The translations under genes were made by a program, and so were the position numbers. Positions 33,821 through 43,333 of a stretch of DNA of 64,000 bases are shown here, in pieces (positions within the stretch are counted from its first letter, which is position 1; every line of letters begins with the position of its first letter). A model generated the notes under the pieces. That model was not told the origin of the DNA. It made no database searches and saw only the letters and a program-made list of their open reading frames with translations. The DNA comes from Clostridium_AI sp964409685. Lineage in GTDB: Bacteria > Bacillota > Clostridia > Lachnospirales > Lachnospiraceae. The stretch is from NCBI GenBank assembly GCA_964409685.1, contig CAYPEJ010000007.1, forward strand, positions 92,535 to 156,534. The letters run 5' to 3'.

Positions 33821-35257
33821 TTAATAACGAATTTCAACATCATTGTCTTCTTGACCTTGAGTCCATTTTGCATTCCATTCAGCCATAATCTCATCTAAAG
33901 TCATATCTCCAGCAAGAGCATGTTCTAAGATTTCACAGTCAGGAATATTATCTGTGTTTAATCCAACTTCAGAATCATTATTAACATTTGTAAATAAATC
34001 TTCTTCGCCTTTTGGAGCTGGATTATCAATAATTAACTCAGCACCTGTAAATGCATCTAAAACTGCTGGATATTCAGCACCATCAACGATTGGAATACCA
34101 CCTTGATCAAATGCATAATTAGATTCTTCTGTTAACCATTTTGTAAATAATAAAGAAGCAATTTGGTTTTCAGTGGATGCATTTGCGTTAATACCGTATG
34201 CATAATCTGGTCCTGCTGTTGTATATTGTTTTCCATCAATAGAGATAGGGAATGGCATATATCCAATATCATCTGGGTTGTCTCCAGCTTGTTGCATCTG
34301 TACTACAGCCCAAGATCCTAATACCATTGTTCCAATGTTACCATTGTTAATTTCCCCTTTACAACCTTCCCAATCAGTTGTAGTAGGGTCATCTTCAATC
34401 AATCCTCTTGCAACAGATTCATAAAGAACATAATATACTGCATATGGTCCATACATTCCATCTTGTTTTGCAAATGGGTCTTTTCCATGAAGAAGTTGAT
34501 TGTTTTTATAATCTGGGTCTCCGTTAGAAGTACCACCTATGTATGCGTCCCAAGCTCCCATTGTCCATTGTGCATGGTAGTTTGTATATAAAGGAATCGC
34601 ATCTGTATTATCTTTAATTAATTGTAATGCTGCTAAGAAATCATCTGGAGTTTTTGGAATCTCAGTGATACCAGCTTGTTCAAATACTTTTTTATTGTAT
34701 ACAATACCTTGAACGTTACCAGCACATGGAATTCCATAAACAGTTCCATCATAAGCCTTATCATTTAACATGATATATTTTTCACTTAAAGTATCTAAAT
34801 CTCCCATTGGAGTAAAATATGTAGAAAGTTCTGATTTATCAACTGTTGTTGGGATTAAACAAATATCACCCCAGTCAGTTGTTGTTAATCTTGTTGTAAT
34901 ACTACTTTCGTAATCTGTAATACCTTCAAATGTAACTTCAATATTTGGATACATTTCTTTAAATCTTTCAGCATACTCTAAGAACACATTATCTGTTAAA
35001 TCTGTTCTACATGTTAATAATTTAATGGATGCAGAAACATCTGTATAATCTACACCTAATTCAATTTGATCTAATGTAGTAATACCGTCCGCAACTGTTT
35101 TAGGTCCTGTACTACCTTCATTACTAGCATCAGCACTTTGAGATGCTTCTGGTTCTGGTGAAGTAGATGCATTCTTGTTGTCACTTCCACATGCGCCCAA
35201 TGAAAGTGCCATAGTAGCAGCTAATAATAGACTAATTACTTTTTTACTCTTTCTCAT
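33821..35257 (-). CDS. Sugar ABC transporter substrate-binding lipoprotein
   Basis: A 478-residue family 1 binding protein. The lipoprotein signal peptide (KKVISLLLAATMALSLGAC) puts the lipidated Cys at residue 23, followed by a Ser/Glu-rich linker to about residue 55. I chose the ATG at 35257 with GGAGG six bases upstream. First gene of the operon; predicted to capture manno-oligosaccharides on the cell surface. The specific ligand cannot be read from sequence. Confidence 0.92.
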   Translation of the reverse strand: MRKSKKVISLLLAATMALSLGACGSDNKNASTSPEPEASQSADASNEGSTGPKTVADGITTLDQIELGVDYTDVSASIKLLTCRTDLTDNVFLEYAERFKEMYPNIEVTFEGITDYESSITTRLTTTDWGDICLIPTTVDKSELSTYFTPMGDLDTLSEKYIMLNDKAYDGTVYGIPCAGNVQGIVYNKKVFEQAGITEIPKTPDDFLAALQLIKDNTDAIPLYTNYHAQWTMGAWDAYIGGTSNGDPDYKNNQLLHGKDPFAKQDGMYGPYAVYYVLYESVARGLIEDDPTTTDWEGCKGEINNGNIGTMVLGSWAVVQMQQAGDNPDDIGYMPFPISIDGKQYTTAGPDYAYGINANASTENQIASLLFTKWLTEESNYAFDQGGIPIVDGAEYPAVLDAFTGAELIIDNPAPKGEEDLFTNVNNDSEVGLNTDNIPDCEILEHALAGDMTLDEIMAEWNAKWTQGQEDNDVEIRY

Positions 35258-35298
35258 AATAGACCTCCTCATAATCCATATCTTATTAAGCTAAAATT

Positions 35299-35350
35299 AC
35301 TTAAAAATAAGTGTTACTTAACTTAACTATATAATAACTTAATATTAAGT
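35299..35350. promoter_or_regulatory. Paired ACTTA-N4-TAAGT palindromes before the mannan operon
   Basis: ACTTAAAAATAAGT (35299-35312) and the perfect palindrome ACTTAATATTAAGT (35337-35350) share arms ACTTA/TAAGT, with centres 38 bases apart. They lie 40-95 bases upstream of the binding-protein start in a region without a consensus promoter, so they are candidate sites for the LacI or AraC regulator next door. Confidence 0.5.
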
Positions 35351-35491
35351 AAAAATCATCAATCTATCTTGCTAAAAATCATATTATCTTGCTTTTTTTG
35401 TTTCTTTTGGTGTCCTTTTTAATTAAATTCAAACTTTATTTGTATGATTTAACTATATAATAATTCATTCCAATTACTTAATAATAAAAAA

Positions 35492-35519
35492 AATGCATTA
35501 TAGTTACCTATAATGCATT
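35492..35519 (-). terminator. Terminator of the lacI-type gene
   Basis: AATGCATTATAG and CTATAATGCATT pair around a four-base loop; on the minus strand eight T follow. Confidence 0.85.
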
Positions 35520-35561
35520 AAGTTAATATACTATTTAGTTAAAATATCTCTTTCTATTTTC

Positions 35562-36566
35562 CTATACTGATTTCACAGAATCTCTAACAATTAACTTACT
35601 TTCAATAATACGCATTCCACAGCAATGTTTCTCACCCTTAATTTTCTTAATAATTAGATCTGCTGCCGATTCTGTCATTGCATCAATATTAACTTCTACG
35701 GTTGTTAAGTTTAAATTAGATATTGTAGATAAAATGGAATTATCATATCCAATAACAGAAATGTCATTTGGAACCTGATAGCCTAACTCATTTAATTTAT
35801 TAATTAATATGTAACATACATTGTCACAATTACAGATAAATGCTGTTGGCATATCCTCTATCGGTAACTCTAAGTCAATATATTCACCCTCATCATTTCG
35901 ATCGTCTATTAACCAATTTTCTTTCATCTCACACTTACTTTCAATAAGTGCCTTATAATACCCTAAGTATCGATCCATAATACTATTTGTTGAGAAGATA
36001 CTACCTACAAACCCAATCTTTCTATGTCCCTCGCCTAATAAATAGTTGGTTGCTCGATAGCTTCCATACACAGAATCACTAATTACCGCATCTATATTTA
36101 ATCTCTTATCATAATAATCTAATAGAACAAGTGGTAACTTACTTTCCTGTAACATCTCAATATATTTCGATTGAAATTGCCCTAATACAATAATTGCATC
36201 TACCTTTTTATCTTCCACCACCTTAGGCATTATATTATTCTTTTCATTGTTCGGGGATATAATCTCTAAAATTCCATAATATCGAAACCTAGACAATGTT
36301 TGAACTAAGCTTTGATACATTTTTAAGTAAAATGCATTGGCATCATCACGTATGAATTTTTTTGCAACTATTACACCAATATTTCCACTTAAACTCCCCT
36401 GACCTGAAGGTACACTTATCTTGTATCCAAGTTCATTTGCAACTTCTTTAATCTTTTTTCTGACATCATCGCTTACACCGTCCTTATCAGTGAGGGCCTT
36501 AGATACCGTAACTGCACTTACACCGACTTTTTCTGCAATGTCCTTTAATGTAATATTCTTTTTCAT
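35562..36566 (-). CDS. LacI-family transcriptional regulator
   Basis: A 334-residue regulator. The helix-turn-helix (about residues 4-25, TLKDIAEKVGVSAVTVSKAL) precedes a periplasmic-binding-protein-like sensor domain. The start ATG at 36566 follows GGAGGG; a more distant ATG lacks a ribosome site. It lies between the transport operon and the divergent araC-type gene and probably controls the mannan genes in response to manno-oligosaccharide or a phosphorylated product. Confidence 0.92.
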   Translation of the reverse strand: MKKNITLKDIAEKVGVSAVTVSKALTDKDGVSDDVRKKIKEVANELGYKISVPSGQGSLSGNIGVIVAKKFIRDDANAFYLKMYQSLVQTLSRFRYYGILEIISPNNEKNNIMPKVVEDKKVDAIIVLGQFQSKYIEMLQESKLPLVLLDYYDKRLNIDAVISDSVYGSYRATNYLLGEGHRKIGFVGSIFSTNSIMDRYLGYYKALIESKCEMKENWLIDDRNDEGEYIDLELPIEDMPTAFICNCDNVCYILINKLNELGYQVPNDISVIGYDNSILSTISNLNLTTVEVNIDAMTESAADLIIKKIKGEKHCCGMRIIESKLIVRDSVKSV

Positions 36567-36620
36567 ATGGTTCCCTCCAAACATTCGTATTCTTATTTTC
36601 TTACCTTTTATAGCGATTAC

Positions 36621-36649
36621 TTGTCTTGATATTAAAAATGAATTATAAT
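36621..36649 (+). promoter_or_regulatory. araC-type gene promoter
   Basis: TTGTCT (36621-36626), 17-base spacer, perfect TATAAT (36644-36649). Confidence 0.65.
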
Positions 36650-36710
36650 TTTATTATAACATTATTATATATATAATGAATTTATTACATAATTAAAAGG
36701 GGTGTCCATA

Positions 36711-37625
36711 ATGTCTTTTTTCCAACAGGAATACCAAAAGGCACTAACAACTACTCATGATTACACGACTCCTAATAAACCTGTACATAGTTTTTACCCA
36801 AGCATTTCAACTGAAGCAATGGATAACTTATTTTATGTGTTGAATTATGGAACAATCCAACTAAAGTATCCTCATTCTATTACTCTTAGTACGTTAAATG
36901 CTTACTTAATCTTGTATACTACAGAGGGACAAGGGTTACTCGTATACAATAATAATCGATATCTCTTAAAGCCCAACTCAATTGTATTTATTGATTGCTC
37001 AAAAGGTTTTCACTTAGAAGTTTTTCATTCTAGTAGTTGGTCGTATCAATGGTTTTATGTGAATAGTAATTCTATTTCTTACTATTACCAGCAATTTATA
37101 TTTGATGATATACCTGTTTATGACAGTAAACTAATTTCCAACTTACATAATCCATTTTCAAAATTAATGGACTACACATGTAATGAAACAACAGAAGAAA
37201 TTATTCTATCTCTGCTTCTGGATAATTTAATTACTACAATTATTGTAGAAAAACATTCCTTGACCGAATGTGAGCAGATTCCAAAATACATTGAAAATGT
37301 AAAAAAGTTGTTTGATGATCGCTATTATGAAAGCTTTGATCTCGACTTAGTTGCCAAGACATTTAAAGTAAGTAAATATACTCTATCTAGAGACTTTACA
37401 AAACATATTAAAATTTCGCCAATAGAATATTTAATTCAGACGAGAATACTTGCATCCAAACAACTTTTAGTGGAAAGCGACTTAACGATCAATGAGATTG
37501 CTGCTAAAGTTGGAATTGATAATGCAACACACTTTATAAATTTATTTAAAAAGCGTGTTGGCATTACCCCTCTACAATATCGGAAACAGCACTCAATGGA
37601 ACTTACAATTCTAATTGACTGTTAA
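36711..37625 (+). CDS. AraC-family transcriptional regulator
   Basis: A 304-residue regulator with an N-terminal cupin sensor domain (about residues 35-150) and two C-terminal helix-turn-helix motifs (about 205-295, with FDLDLVAKTFKVSKYTLSRDF and LTINEIAAKVGIDNATHFINLFKKRVG). The ATG at 36711 follows AAAAGGGG. It is divergent from lacI and converges on the alpha-galactosidase gene with only 7 bases between stop codons. It likely activates the GH36 gene or the mannan operon; target not shown. Confidence 0.9.
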   Translation: MSFFQQEYQKALTTTHDYTTPNKPVHSFYPSISTEAMDNLFYVLNYGTIQLKYPHSITLSTLNAYLILYTTEGQGLLVYNNNRYLLKPNSIVFIDCSKGFHLEVFHSSSWSYQWFYVNSNSISYYYQQFIFDDIPVYDSKLISNLHNPFSKLMDYTCNETTEEIILSLLLDNLITTIIVEKHSLTECEQIPKYIENVKKLFDDRYYESFDLDLVAKTFKVSKYTLSRDFTKHIKISPIEYLIQTRILASKQLLVESDLTINEIAAKVGIDNATHFINLFKKRVGITPLQYRKQHSMELTILIDC

Positions 37626-37632
37626 TTCCAAT

Positions 37633-39831
37633 TTACTCAGTACATACTTCTTTAAAATGTAGCAACTTTCCTTTGAAGTCACCAAATATTACTTCTATGT
37701 TAATTCCTGCATACATCAATGCCCCACCAGAATATACTTTATCTTCACCCTCTAATTGGTACATACTATTTTCATTTAAACCTTTTAACTTTATTCGAGT
37801 ACTATGGCAATTCGGTCTACCTAGTACTTGAATAAAGGATACTAATGTTTCACGTTGGTCTTTTGAAACAACCTGCCAAGAATCATAATGACAATCTGCT
37901 CCATAACTAGCAATTCTATAATAATCTCCAGACCTCACTAAATCATTATATTTATGATATAGTGCAACTTGTTTTGGAATTTCATTTCTATCTTCTTCCG
38001 AAATCTTCGTTACATCTAACTCATATCCAAATGTTCCTGCTAATGCCACATATCCTCTCGTTTCAAATGGAGTTGTTCTTCCCACTGTATGATTTGGACA
38101 ATCACTTACATGTGCTCCTATAGAAGACAATGGATAGATCATAGCAGTTCCCTCTTGAATCTTTAATCTCTCAATTGCATCGGTATCGTCTGAACACCAA
38201 ACTTGTGGACTATAATATAAAATACCAGGATCAAATCTTGCCCCACCGCCTGAACAATTTTCTAAAAGCAAATCTGGAAAATCTGTTGTAAGACGTTCCA
38301 TCAATTCATATACTCCAAGCATGTAGCGATGTGATAATTCTCCCTGTTGATCCTTTGGTAATACAGAGCTACCAAGATCACTAAGAGGTCTATTCATGTC
38401 CCATTTCACATAACTAATTGGTGCACTACTTAAAATATTTTTAATTCTATCATAAATACAATCACGAATTTCTTTTCTCGACATATCTAGAACATACTGA
38501 TTTCTTGCTAAACCTGCTTCTCTGTTTGGAACTTGAATTGCCCAGTCTGGATGTTGTCGATATAGATCAGAATCTGGTGATATCATCTCAGGTTCAAACC
38601 ATATACCAAACTTCATACCAAGTTTATTTACTTCCTCTACTAAATATTTAAGACCACCATTAATTTTTTCTTCATTTACAAACCAGTCACCTAGCGCACA
38701 ATTATCACTACTTCGATTACCAAACCAGCCATCATCCATAACCAACATTTCAATTCCAAGTTTAGATGCATCCTGAGCAATACTTAACAATTTTTCTGTA
38801 TTAAAGTCGAAATATGTTGCTTCCCAGTTATTGATTAATATTGGTCTCTTAGTATCTTTATACTTACTTCTGATTAAATGATTACGATAAAAATCATGAT
38901 AAGTACGTGTCATCTTACCAATTCCCTCGTCCGAATATACCATTACAACTTCAGGTGCAATAAACTCTTCCTGTGATCCAAGTTTCCACTTAAAATTCGT
39001 TGGATTAATTCCCATTACCACTCTTGTGCAATCAAATTGCGTACCTTCTGCTTGCGCCATAAAATTTCCTGAGTATACAAAGTTAAATCCCAAAACTTCC
39101 CCTCTATCTTGATTTGTTTCACGTTCTACAATCGCCATAAAAGGATGATCCTGATGTCCACTTTCCCCTCTTAATGAGCTTGTGTTATACTTGCCATATC
39201 CAACACTTCTTCTTTGAATATGTCTTTCTCTTGCCCAAGAACCATGTAGTGTTATCACATCATAATTCATCCCTTCAATATCACAACATACAGATAACAC
39301 TTTCTGTAAATATAAATCTTGTTTACTATTATTATGTACTTTTACACTTCTTGTAATAACATCTAAGTCTTCAAATACCGTGTACACTAATGTTACATCT
39401 ATATCTAAAACTTTATCTGTACACACTAATTCTAATGTCATACAATCTTCTTCTGTTCCAAAGGAAGATGGTAATCCTTCTAATTTTTTCTTACCTTTAT
39501 AAATTGTATGTCCTTTATAATGAAGCTCACATGCAACACTTCCATCACTACTCTCAACCTCTAAACAAGACTCACGAAAATCTCCAATTCCATGTGTAGA
39601 ATACTCCATAGGAAAACAATCAAGGAAACTGAGCTTGTCTCTCATATTTTTAGATGGAACAAATGGCGCTTCATCTATTCTTAATAGATAGGATAAATCA
39701 TTATCCTTTACTTTTTTTCCGTAATAAACATGTCCTATGTACCCATTCTCATCTACGATACGAATCATATATGTACTACTTTTACTATCTAACTTAAATA
39801 CTCTGTTTTTTTCACTATAGTTAATACTCAT
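37633..39831 (-). CDS. GH36 alpha-galactosidase
   Basis: A 732-residue cytosolic enzyme releasing alpha-1,6-galactose from galactomannan oligosaccharides or raffinose sugars. The nucleophile Asp478 is in YVKWDMNR, the acid/base Asp548 in CSDDTDA, the same numbers as in Geobacillus AgaA. MDDGWFGNR (365-373) and CSGGGARFD (526-534) bind substrate. No signal peptide. Own promoter region with a palindrome; no terminator is visible in the 7 bases separating it from the convergent regulator gene. Confidence 0.95.
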   Translation of the reverse strand: MSINYSEKNRVFKLDSKSSTYMIRIVDENGYIGHVYYGKKVKDNDLSYLLRIDEAPFVPSKNMRDKLSFLDCFPMEYSTHGIGDFRESCLEVESSDGSVACELHYKGHTIYKGKKKLEGLPSSFGTEEDCMTLELVCTDKVLDIDVTLVYTVFEDLDVITRSVKVHNNSKQDLYLQKVLSVCCDIEGMNYDVITLHGSWARERHIQRRSVGYGKYNTSSLRGESGHQDHPFMAIVERETNQDRGEVLGFNFVYSGNFMAQAEGTQFDCTRVVMGINPTNFKWKLGSQEEFIAPEVVMVYSDEGIGKMTRTYHDFYRNHLIRSKYKDTKRPILINNWEATYFDFNTEKLLSIAQDASKLGIEMLVMDDGWFGNRSSDNCALGDWFVNEEKINGGLKYLVEEVNKLGMKFGIWFEPEMISPDSDLYRQHPDWAIQVPNREAGLARNQYVLDMSRKEIRDCIYDRIKNILSSAPISYVKWDMNRPLSDLGSSVLPKDQQGELSHRYMLGVYELMERLTTDFPDLLLENCSGGGARFDPGILYYSPQVWCSDDTDAIERLKIQEGTAMIYPLSSIGAHVSDCPNHTVGRTTPFETRGYVALAGTFGYELDVTKISEEDRNEIPKQVALYHKYNDLVRSGDYYRIASYGADCHYDSWQVVSKDQRETLVSFIQVLGRPNCHSTRIKLKGLNENSMYQLEGEDKVYSGGALMYAGINIEVIFGDFKGKLLHFKEVCTE

Positions 39832-39862
39832 TCTTATACCCCATTCAATTAAACTTAATTTT

Positions 39863-39908
39863 AGCTAAACATTTCATTATTTTAAGTTTATATTACATAA
39901 ATGTAAAA
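39863..39908 (-). promoter_or_regulatory. GH36 promoter region with palindrome
   Basis: Read on the minus strand, TTGACT is followed 15 bases later by TATAAA. The palindrome TTACATTTATGTAA (six-base arms) lies between the two boxes, so a protein bound there would block or aid polymerase. The spacing is shorter than ideal, consistent with a regulated promoter. Confidence 0.45.
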
Positions 39909-39919
39909 GTCAATAGAAA

Positions 39920-39963
39920 AGGAACATAGATACTATACCAACTTGTACAATATCTATATTCCT
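39920..39963 (-). terminator. Terminator after the HD-GYP gene
   Basis: AGGAACATAGATA (39920-39932) and TATCTATATTCCT (39951-39963) pair with one mismatch; TTTTCTATT follows on the minus strand. Confidence 0.7.
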
Positions 39964-39979
39964 CATAATTGCTTATTAC

Positions 39980-41041
39980 TTATTCTTCAACCTCTTCAAT
40001 AAATAACGATAATTCTTTTACTAAATTTCGCTCCACTGGATGACTTAATATTTTTCCATGTTTATCTTGTAGTATGTGGATAATTGGTCTTGATGGAAAA
40101 TCTATATTTTGTCCAATTACTACTCCGAGCTCTCCAGAATTTGTGATAACATTCGTTCCATTCGGATACCTTGCAATACTATCACCAAAAGCCTGTACTA
40201 CTTCTGGGTCAAACTTAATCCCAGACTGTGTCATTATATATTCAATTGCTTCATGACTTTTCACAGCTTGCCCCGATTGGTTATGAATAAGTCGATCGAA
40301 TTCATTACATACTGTTACAACTTTTGTTTCAATATCAATATCTTCACCTGTTAATTTTAACGGATACCCTGAACCATCCTGAAATTCATGATGAGATAAA
40401 ATAATATTCTTTGCCTTTTTGCTAAGCCAAGTTTCATTTTCCACTTCTGTATAACCGAATATAACATGCTTCTTTACCAATTGTGTATCTCGATCAATAT
40501 TACATAAAAAGTTTCCAAACATATCAGATAACTCTAAATATAGATATCCAATATCATGAATTAAACTTCCAATTGCAATATCATCAATCTGCTGCTTTGA
40601 CAATCCCATTTTTAATGCAACCAATACTGACATAGCACAAACATTTAAACTATGATTATATACGGTCTCATGTGATTGTCTTACATGTTCAATACAATAT
40701 AAGACATTTGGTTCTTTTAATACTTCGAATATAACTTGATTTGCAACTGAAATAAGTTCCTTCAATTCTACATTTCCACAATAAGAATATCTCTCATATA
40801 TATCTTGAATTGTTTTCTGACAATGAACTTTAATTCGGTCTCCTATGGTTTCTTGATCTATATTGTGAGTAGGAAAATTATCTTCTACATAGACATAATC
40901 TACATTAAGTTGCTTTAATCTTTCAATATATTCCTTTTTCAAATTCATCCCAGCTGCCATAAGTATTGTATCTGTACTTCCATACACATCCTTAGCTAAG
41001 ACTTCGTTTTCTCTAATTGAATTTATTGATTTTCTCCTCAT
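39980..41041 (-). CDS. HD-GYP domain protein (cyclic-di-GMP phosphodiesterase-like)
   Basis: A 353-residue cytosolic protein. The HD-GYP domain runs from about residue 105 to 290: HD pair at 162-163 (IHDIGYL) and HHEFQDGSGYP at 217-227, intact for metal binding. These enzymes hydrolyse cyclic di-GMP to pGpG or GMP. The N-terminal 90 residues are an input region of the DUF3391-like type (LAKDVYGSTDTILMAAGM). It follows DUF4446 and parAB in the same direction. Confidence 0.9.
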   Translation of the reverse strand: MRRKSINSIRENEVLAKDVYGSTDTILMAAGMNLKKEYIERLKQLNVDYVYVEDNFPTHNIDQETIGDRIKVHCQKTIQDIYERYSYCGNVELKELISVANQVIFEVLKEPNVLYCIEHVRQSHETVYNHSLNVCAMSVLVALKMGLSKQQIDDIAIGSLIHDIGYLYLELSDMFGNFLCNIDRDTQLVKKHVIFGYTEVENETWLSKKAKNIILSHHEFQDGSGYPLKLTGEDIDIETKVVTVCNEFDRLIHNQSGQAVKSHEAIEYIMTQSGIKFDPEVVQAFGDSIARYPNGTNVITNSGELGVVIGQNIDFPSRPIIHILQDKHGKILSHPVERNLVKELSLFIEEVEE

Positions 41042-41059
41042 CTACAACCCTACTTTTAT

Positions 41060-41584
41060 TTACTCCATATAGTTTGTACTTGCAATAGCTTCTTCTAATG
41101 CTTGCTTCTCTTCGTCTGCTAATGTTACAAATGATTCACCATTAATAATCTCCTTAATATACGTGAAACAACCTTCTCTACTGCTATGCATGGAATTAAT
41201 AATAAATCCACTATTATTCTCATTCAAAAGTGCAACAGCGAAGCTTAGTTTTCCACCCATTTCTTTGAATGCATCATATTTTACAATAGCTGACTTACGA
41301 TATGCTGTAAGCATTGTTTCTTCTAAAGTACCTACTCTTTGTCCAATAGAAGTAATATCCGATTTCTGTGCATCAAAGTCATCTAATCGACCTTTGATTA
41401 CTTCTTCTAAACTCTTTGCATCAGAACCTTCCATAAATTTTGTTACTCTTTTTTTCTGCTTGGATATTCTTACACACAAAACAATTTGAAAAATAAAAAG
41501 TATTGCAACTGCACCTGCTAAGGCTACAAAAGCATGAGCTGTATCAATCCCTAATTGTTCTGCCAACTGTCTTAAGTAATCCAT
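41060..41584 (-). CDS. DUF4446 family membrane protein
   Basis: A 174-residue protein with one N-terminal membrane segment (about residues 19-39), then a coiled-coil-prone basic region and a conserved domain (AYRKSAIVKYDAFKEMGGKLSFAVALLN). Function unknown. It starts 1 base after parB and belongs to that operon, as is common in Firmicutes. Confidence 0.85.
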   Translation of the reverse strand: MDYLRQLAEQLGIDTAHAFVALAGAVAILFIFQIVLCVRISKQKKRVTKFMEGSDAKSLEEVIKGRLDDFDAQKSDITSIGQRVGTLEETMLTAYRKSAIVKYDAFKEMGGKLSFAVALLNENNSGFIINSMHSSREGCFTYIKEIINGESFVTLADEEKQALEEAIASTNYME

Positions 41585-41585
41585 A

Positions 41586-42491
41586 TTATTCTCCTCGATT
41601 CTTAGATAATAGTATGTCAGTAATTCTCTCTAAATCTTCTTGAGAATAATATTCTAATATAATTGTCCCCTTATTTTTGCCTTTTTTTGATATTAACACT
41701 TTTGTACCAAGTGCTTCCGTCATCTTATTCTCTAAATCCTTATATACTAACTGCTCAACCTTATTATCTTTTTTCTTTTCTGTACTTGCTTTCTTTTCTT
41801 TTTGTACATTCTTAACCATCTTCTCAGTATCTCTTACACTAAGTTTTTGGTCTAAAATCTGAGTTGCTAATTCATCTTGTAACTTTTGGTCTGGTACACT
41901 TAATAGTGCTCTGGCATGTCCACTTGTAATTAATTCATCTACTAACATCTGTTGAACATTTTCGCCAAGCTTAAGTAAACGCAGTGAATTCGTAATTGCA
42001 GCTCTACTTTTAGAAACTCTCTCTGCAACTTCATCTTGTTTTAGCTTAAATTCTTCTATTAGTTTTTTATATGCACTTGCTTCTTCAATTGGATTCAAAT
42101 CCTCACGTTGAATATTTTCGATCAGTGCAATTTCTAATACTTCTCGTTCTGTGTAATTTTTAATGATTGCTGGAACTTTCTTTAGACCTGCAATACGTGC
42201 AGCTCTCCAACGACGTTCCCCTGCTACAATCTCAAACATTTCATTTCGCTTTTGTAAAATTAACGGCTGAACGATTCCATATTGTTTAATTGATTCTGCT
42301 AACTCAAGTAAGCTATCTTCATCAAAGTGTCTTCTAGGCTGTTCCCTGTTTGGTTCAATCTCAGTAATGTTGATGAATGTTTCACGTGAAACATTATCCT
42401 CCACTTTTGTTACTACGTTCTCTTTTTCCTTTTTAGCAGGAATCATTGAATCTAAGCCTTTTCCTAATCCATGTTTACTCTTTATAGACAT
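41586..42491 (-). CDS. parB: Chromosome-partitioning protein ParB (Spo0J)
   Basis: A 301-residue CTP-dependent DNA clamp. Box I NREQPRRHFDEDSLLELAESI and box II GERRWRAARIAG are in the N-terminal domain; the helix-turn-helix (EVAERVSKSRAAITNSLRLL) reads parS; the C-terminus dimerises. It loads on parS and recruits SMC near the origin. One parS lies inside this gene. It overlaps parA by one base. Confidence 0.96.
   Translation of the reverse strand: MSIKSKHGLGKGLDSMIPAKKEKENVVTKVEDNVSRETFINITEIEPNREQPRRHFDEDSLLELAESIKQYGIVQPLILQKRNEMFEIVAGERRWRAARIAGLKKVPAIIKNYTEREVLEIALIENIQREDLNPIEEASAYKKLIEEFKLKQDEVAERVSKSRAAITNSLRLLKLGENVQQMLVDELITSGHARALLSVPDQKLQDELATQILDQKLSVRDTEKMVKNVQKEKKASTEKKKDNKVEQLVYKDLENKMTEALGTKVLISKKGKNKGTIILEYYSQEDLERITDILLSKNRGE
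42378..42393. other. parS: parS site inside parB
   Basis: Perfect 16-base consensus TGTTTCACGTGAAACA. It codes for Val-Ser-Arg-Glu-Thr in the ParB N-terminus, matching the intragenic parS of Bacillus spo0J. Confidence 0.95.
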
Positions 42492-43258
42492 TAGGAAACC
42501 TCTCTTTCTATTACTTCGCTAGCTAATTCTCTATATGCTTCTGCACCTGCTGACTTAGGTTCATATACGTTAATTGGTACTCCATGACTTGGCGCCTCTG
42601 CAAGTCGAACATTTCTTGGAATTATTGCTTTGTAAATATTTTGTTCTAAATTTTCTTTTACATTTTCCACGACTTGCAATGATAAGTTTGTTCTTGCATC
42701 ATACATGGTAAATACAACTCCTTCGATCTCTAGCTCTGGATTTAGTCTATCCTTTACTAAATTGATCGTATGAATCAGTTGTGATAAACCTTCTAATGCA
42801 TAATACTCACACTGTATTGGAACTAAAACCGTATTTGCAGTTGTCATGGCATTTACTGTTAAGATATTTAAGGATGGTGGACAATCAATAATAATAAAAT
42901 CAAAATTATCCTTTACCTTATCTATTTCTTTTTTTAAAATATACTCTTTTTCTTCAATATCAATAAGTTCAATTTCAGCACCAGCTAAATTGACGTTAGA
43001 AGGTATAATCGATAATTTTTCATATACATTTTCAATTAGGCATTCTTCCAATAAACACTCGCCTACTATTAACTCGTAAACTGTATTTTCTGTATTGTAT
43101 TTATCAATACCGAAACCACTCGTTGTGTTTCCCTGTGGATCTAAGTCAATTACTAATACACGCAACCCCTTTTCAGCCAAACATGCTGACAAGTTAATTG
43201 CTGTCGTTGTTTTACCAACGCCACCTTTTTGATTTGAAACTGCAATTATACGATTCAT
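42491..43258 (-). CDS. parA: Chromosome-partitioning ATPase ParA (Soj)
   Basis: A 255-residue deviant-Walker ATPase. KGGVGKTTTAIN near residue 10 is the P-loop with signature lysine; DLDPQGNTTSGFG and DCPPSLNILTVNA are the other nucleotide motifs. It works with ParB in origin segregation and, in Bacillus, adjusts DnaA activity. Confidence 0.96.
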   Translation of the reverse strand: MNRIIAVSNQKGGVGKTTTAINLSACLAEKGLRVLVIDLDPQGNTTSGFGIDKYNTENTVYELIVGECLLEECLIENVYEKLSIIPSNVNLAGAEIELIDIEEKEYILKKEIDKVKDNFDFIIIDCPPSLNILTVNAMTTANTVLVPIQCEYYALEGLSQLIHTINLVKDRLNPELEIEGVVFTMYDARTNLSLQVVENVKENLEQNIYKAIIPRNVRLAEAPSHGVPINVYEPKSAGAEAYRELASEVIEREVS

Positions 43259-43333
43259 TTAATCACCTTTCTAGATTCTTATTTTCTCAAACATTATATC
43301 ATTTAACCTATCAGATATCCATACTTTAGAAAA

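Noticed and set aside
39174..39356. 60-codon plus-strand frame inside the GH36 gene
   Set aside because: Antisense to a well-supported enzyme gene; composition is Tyr/His/Leu-rich and no start signal is present.
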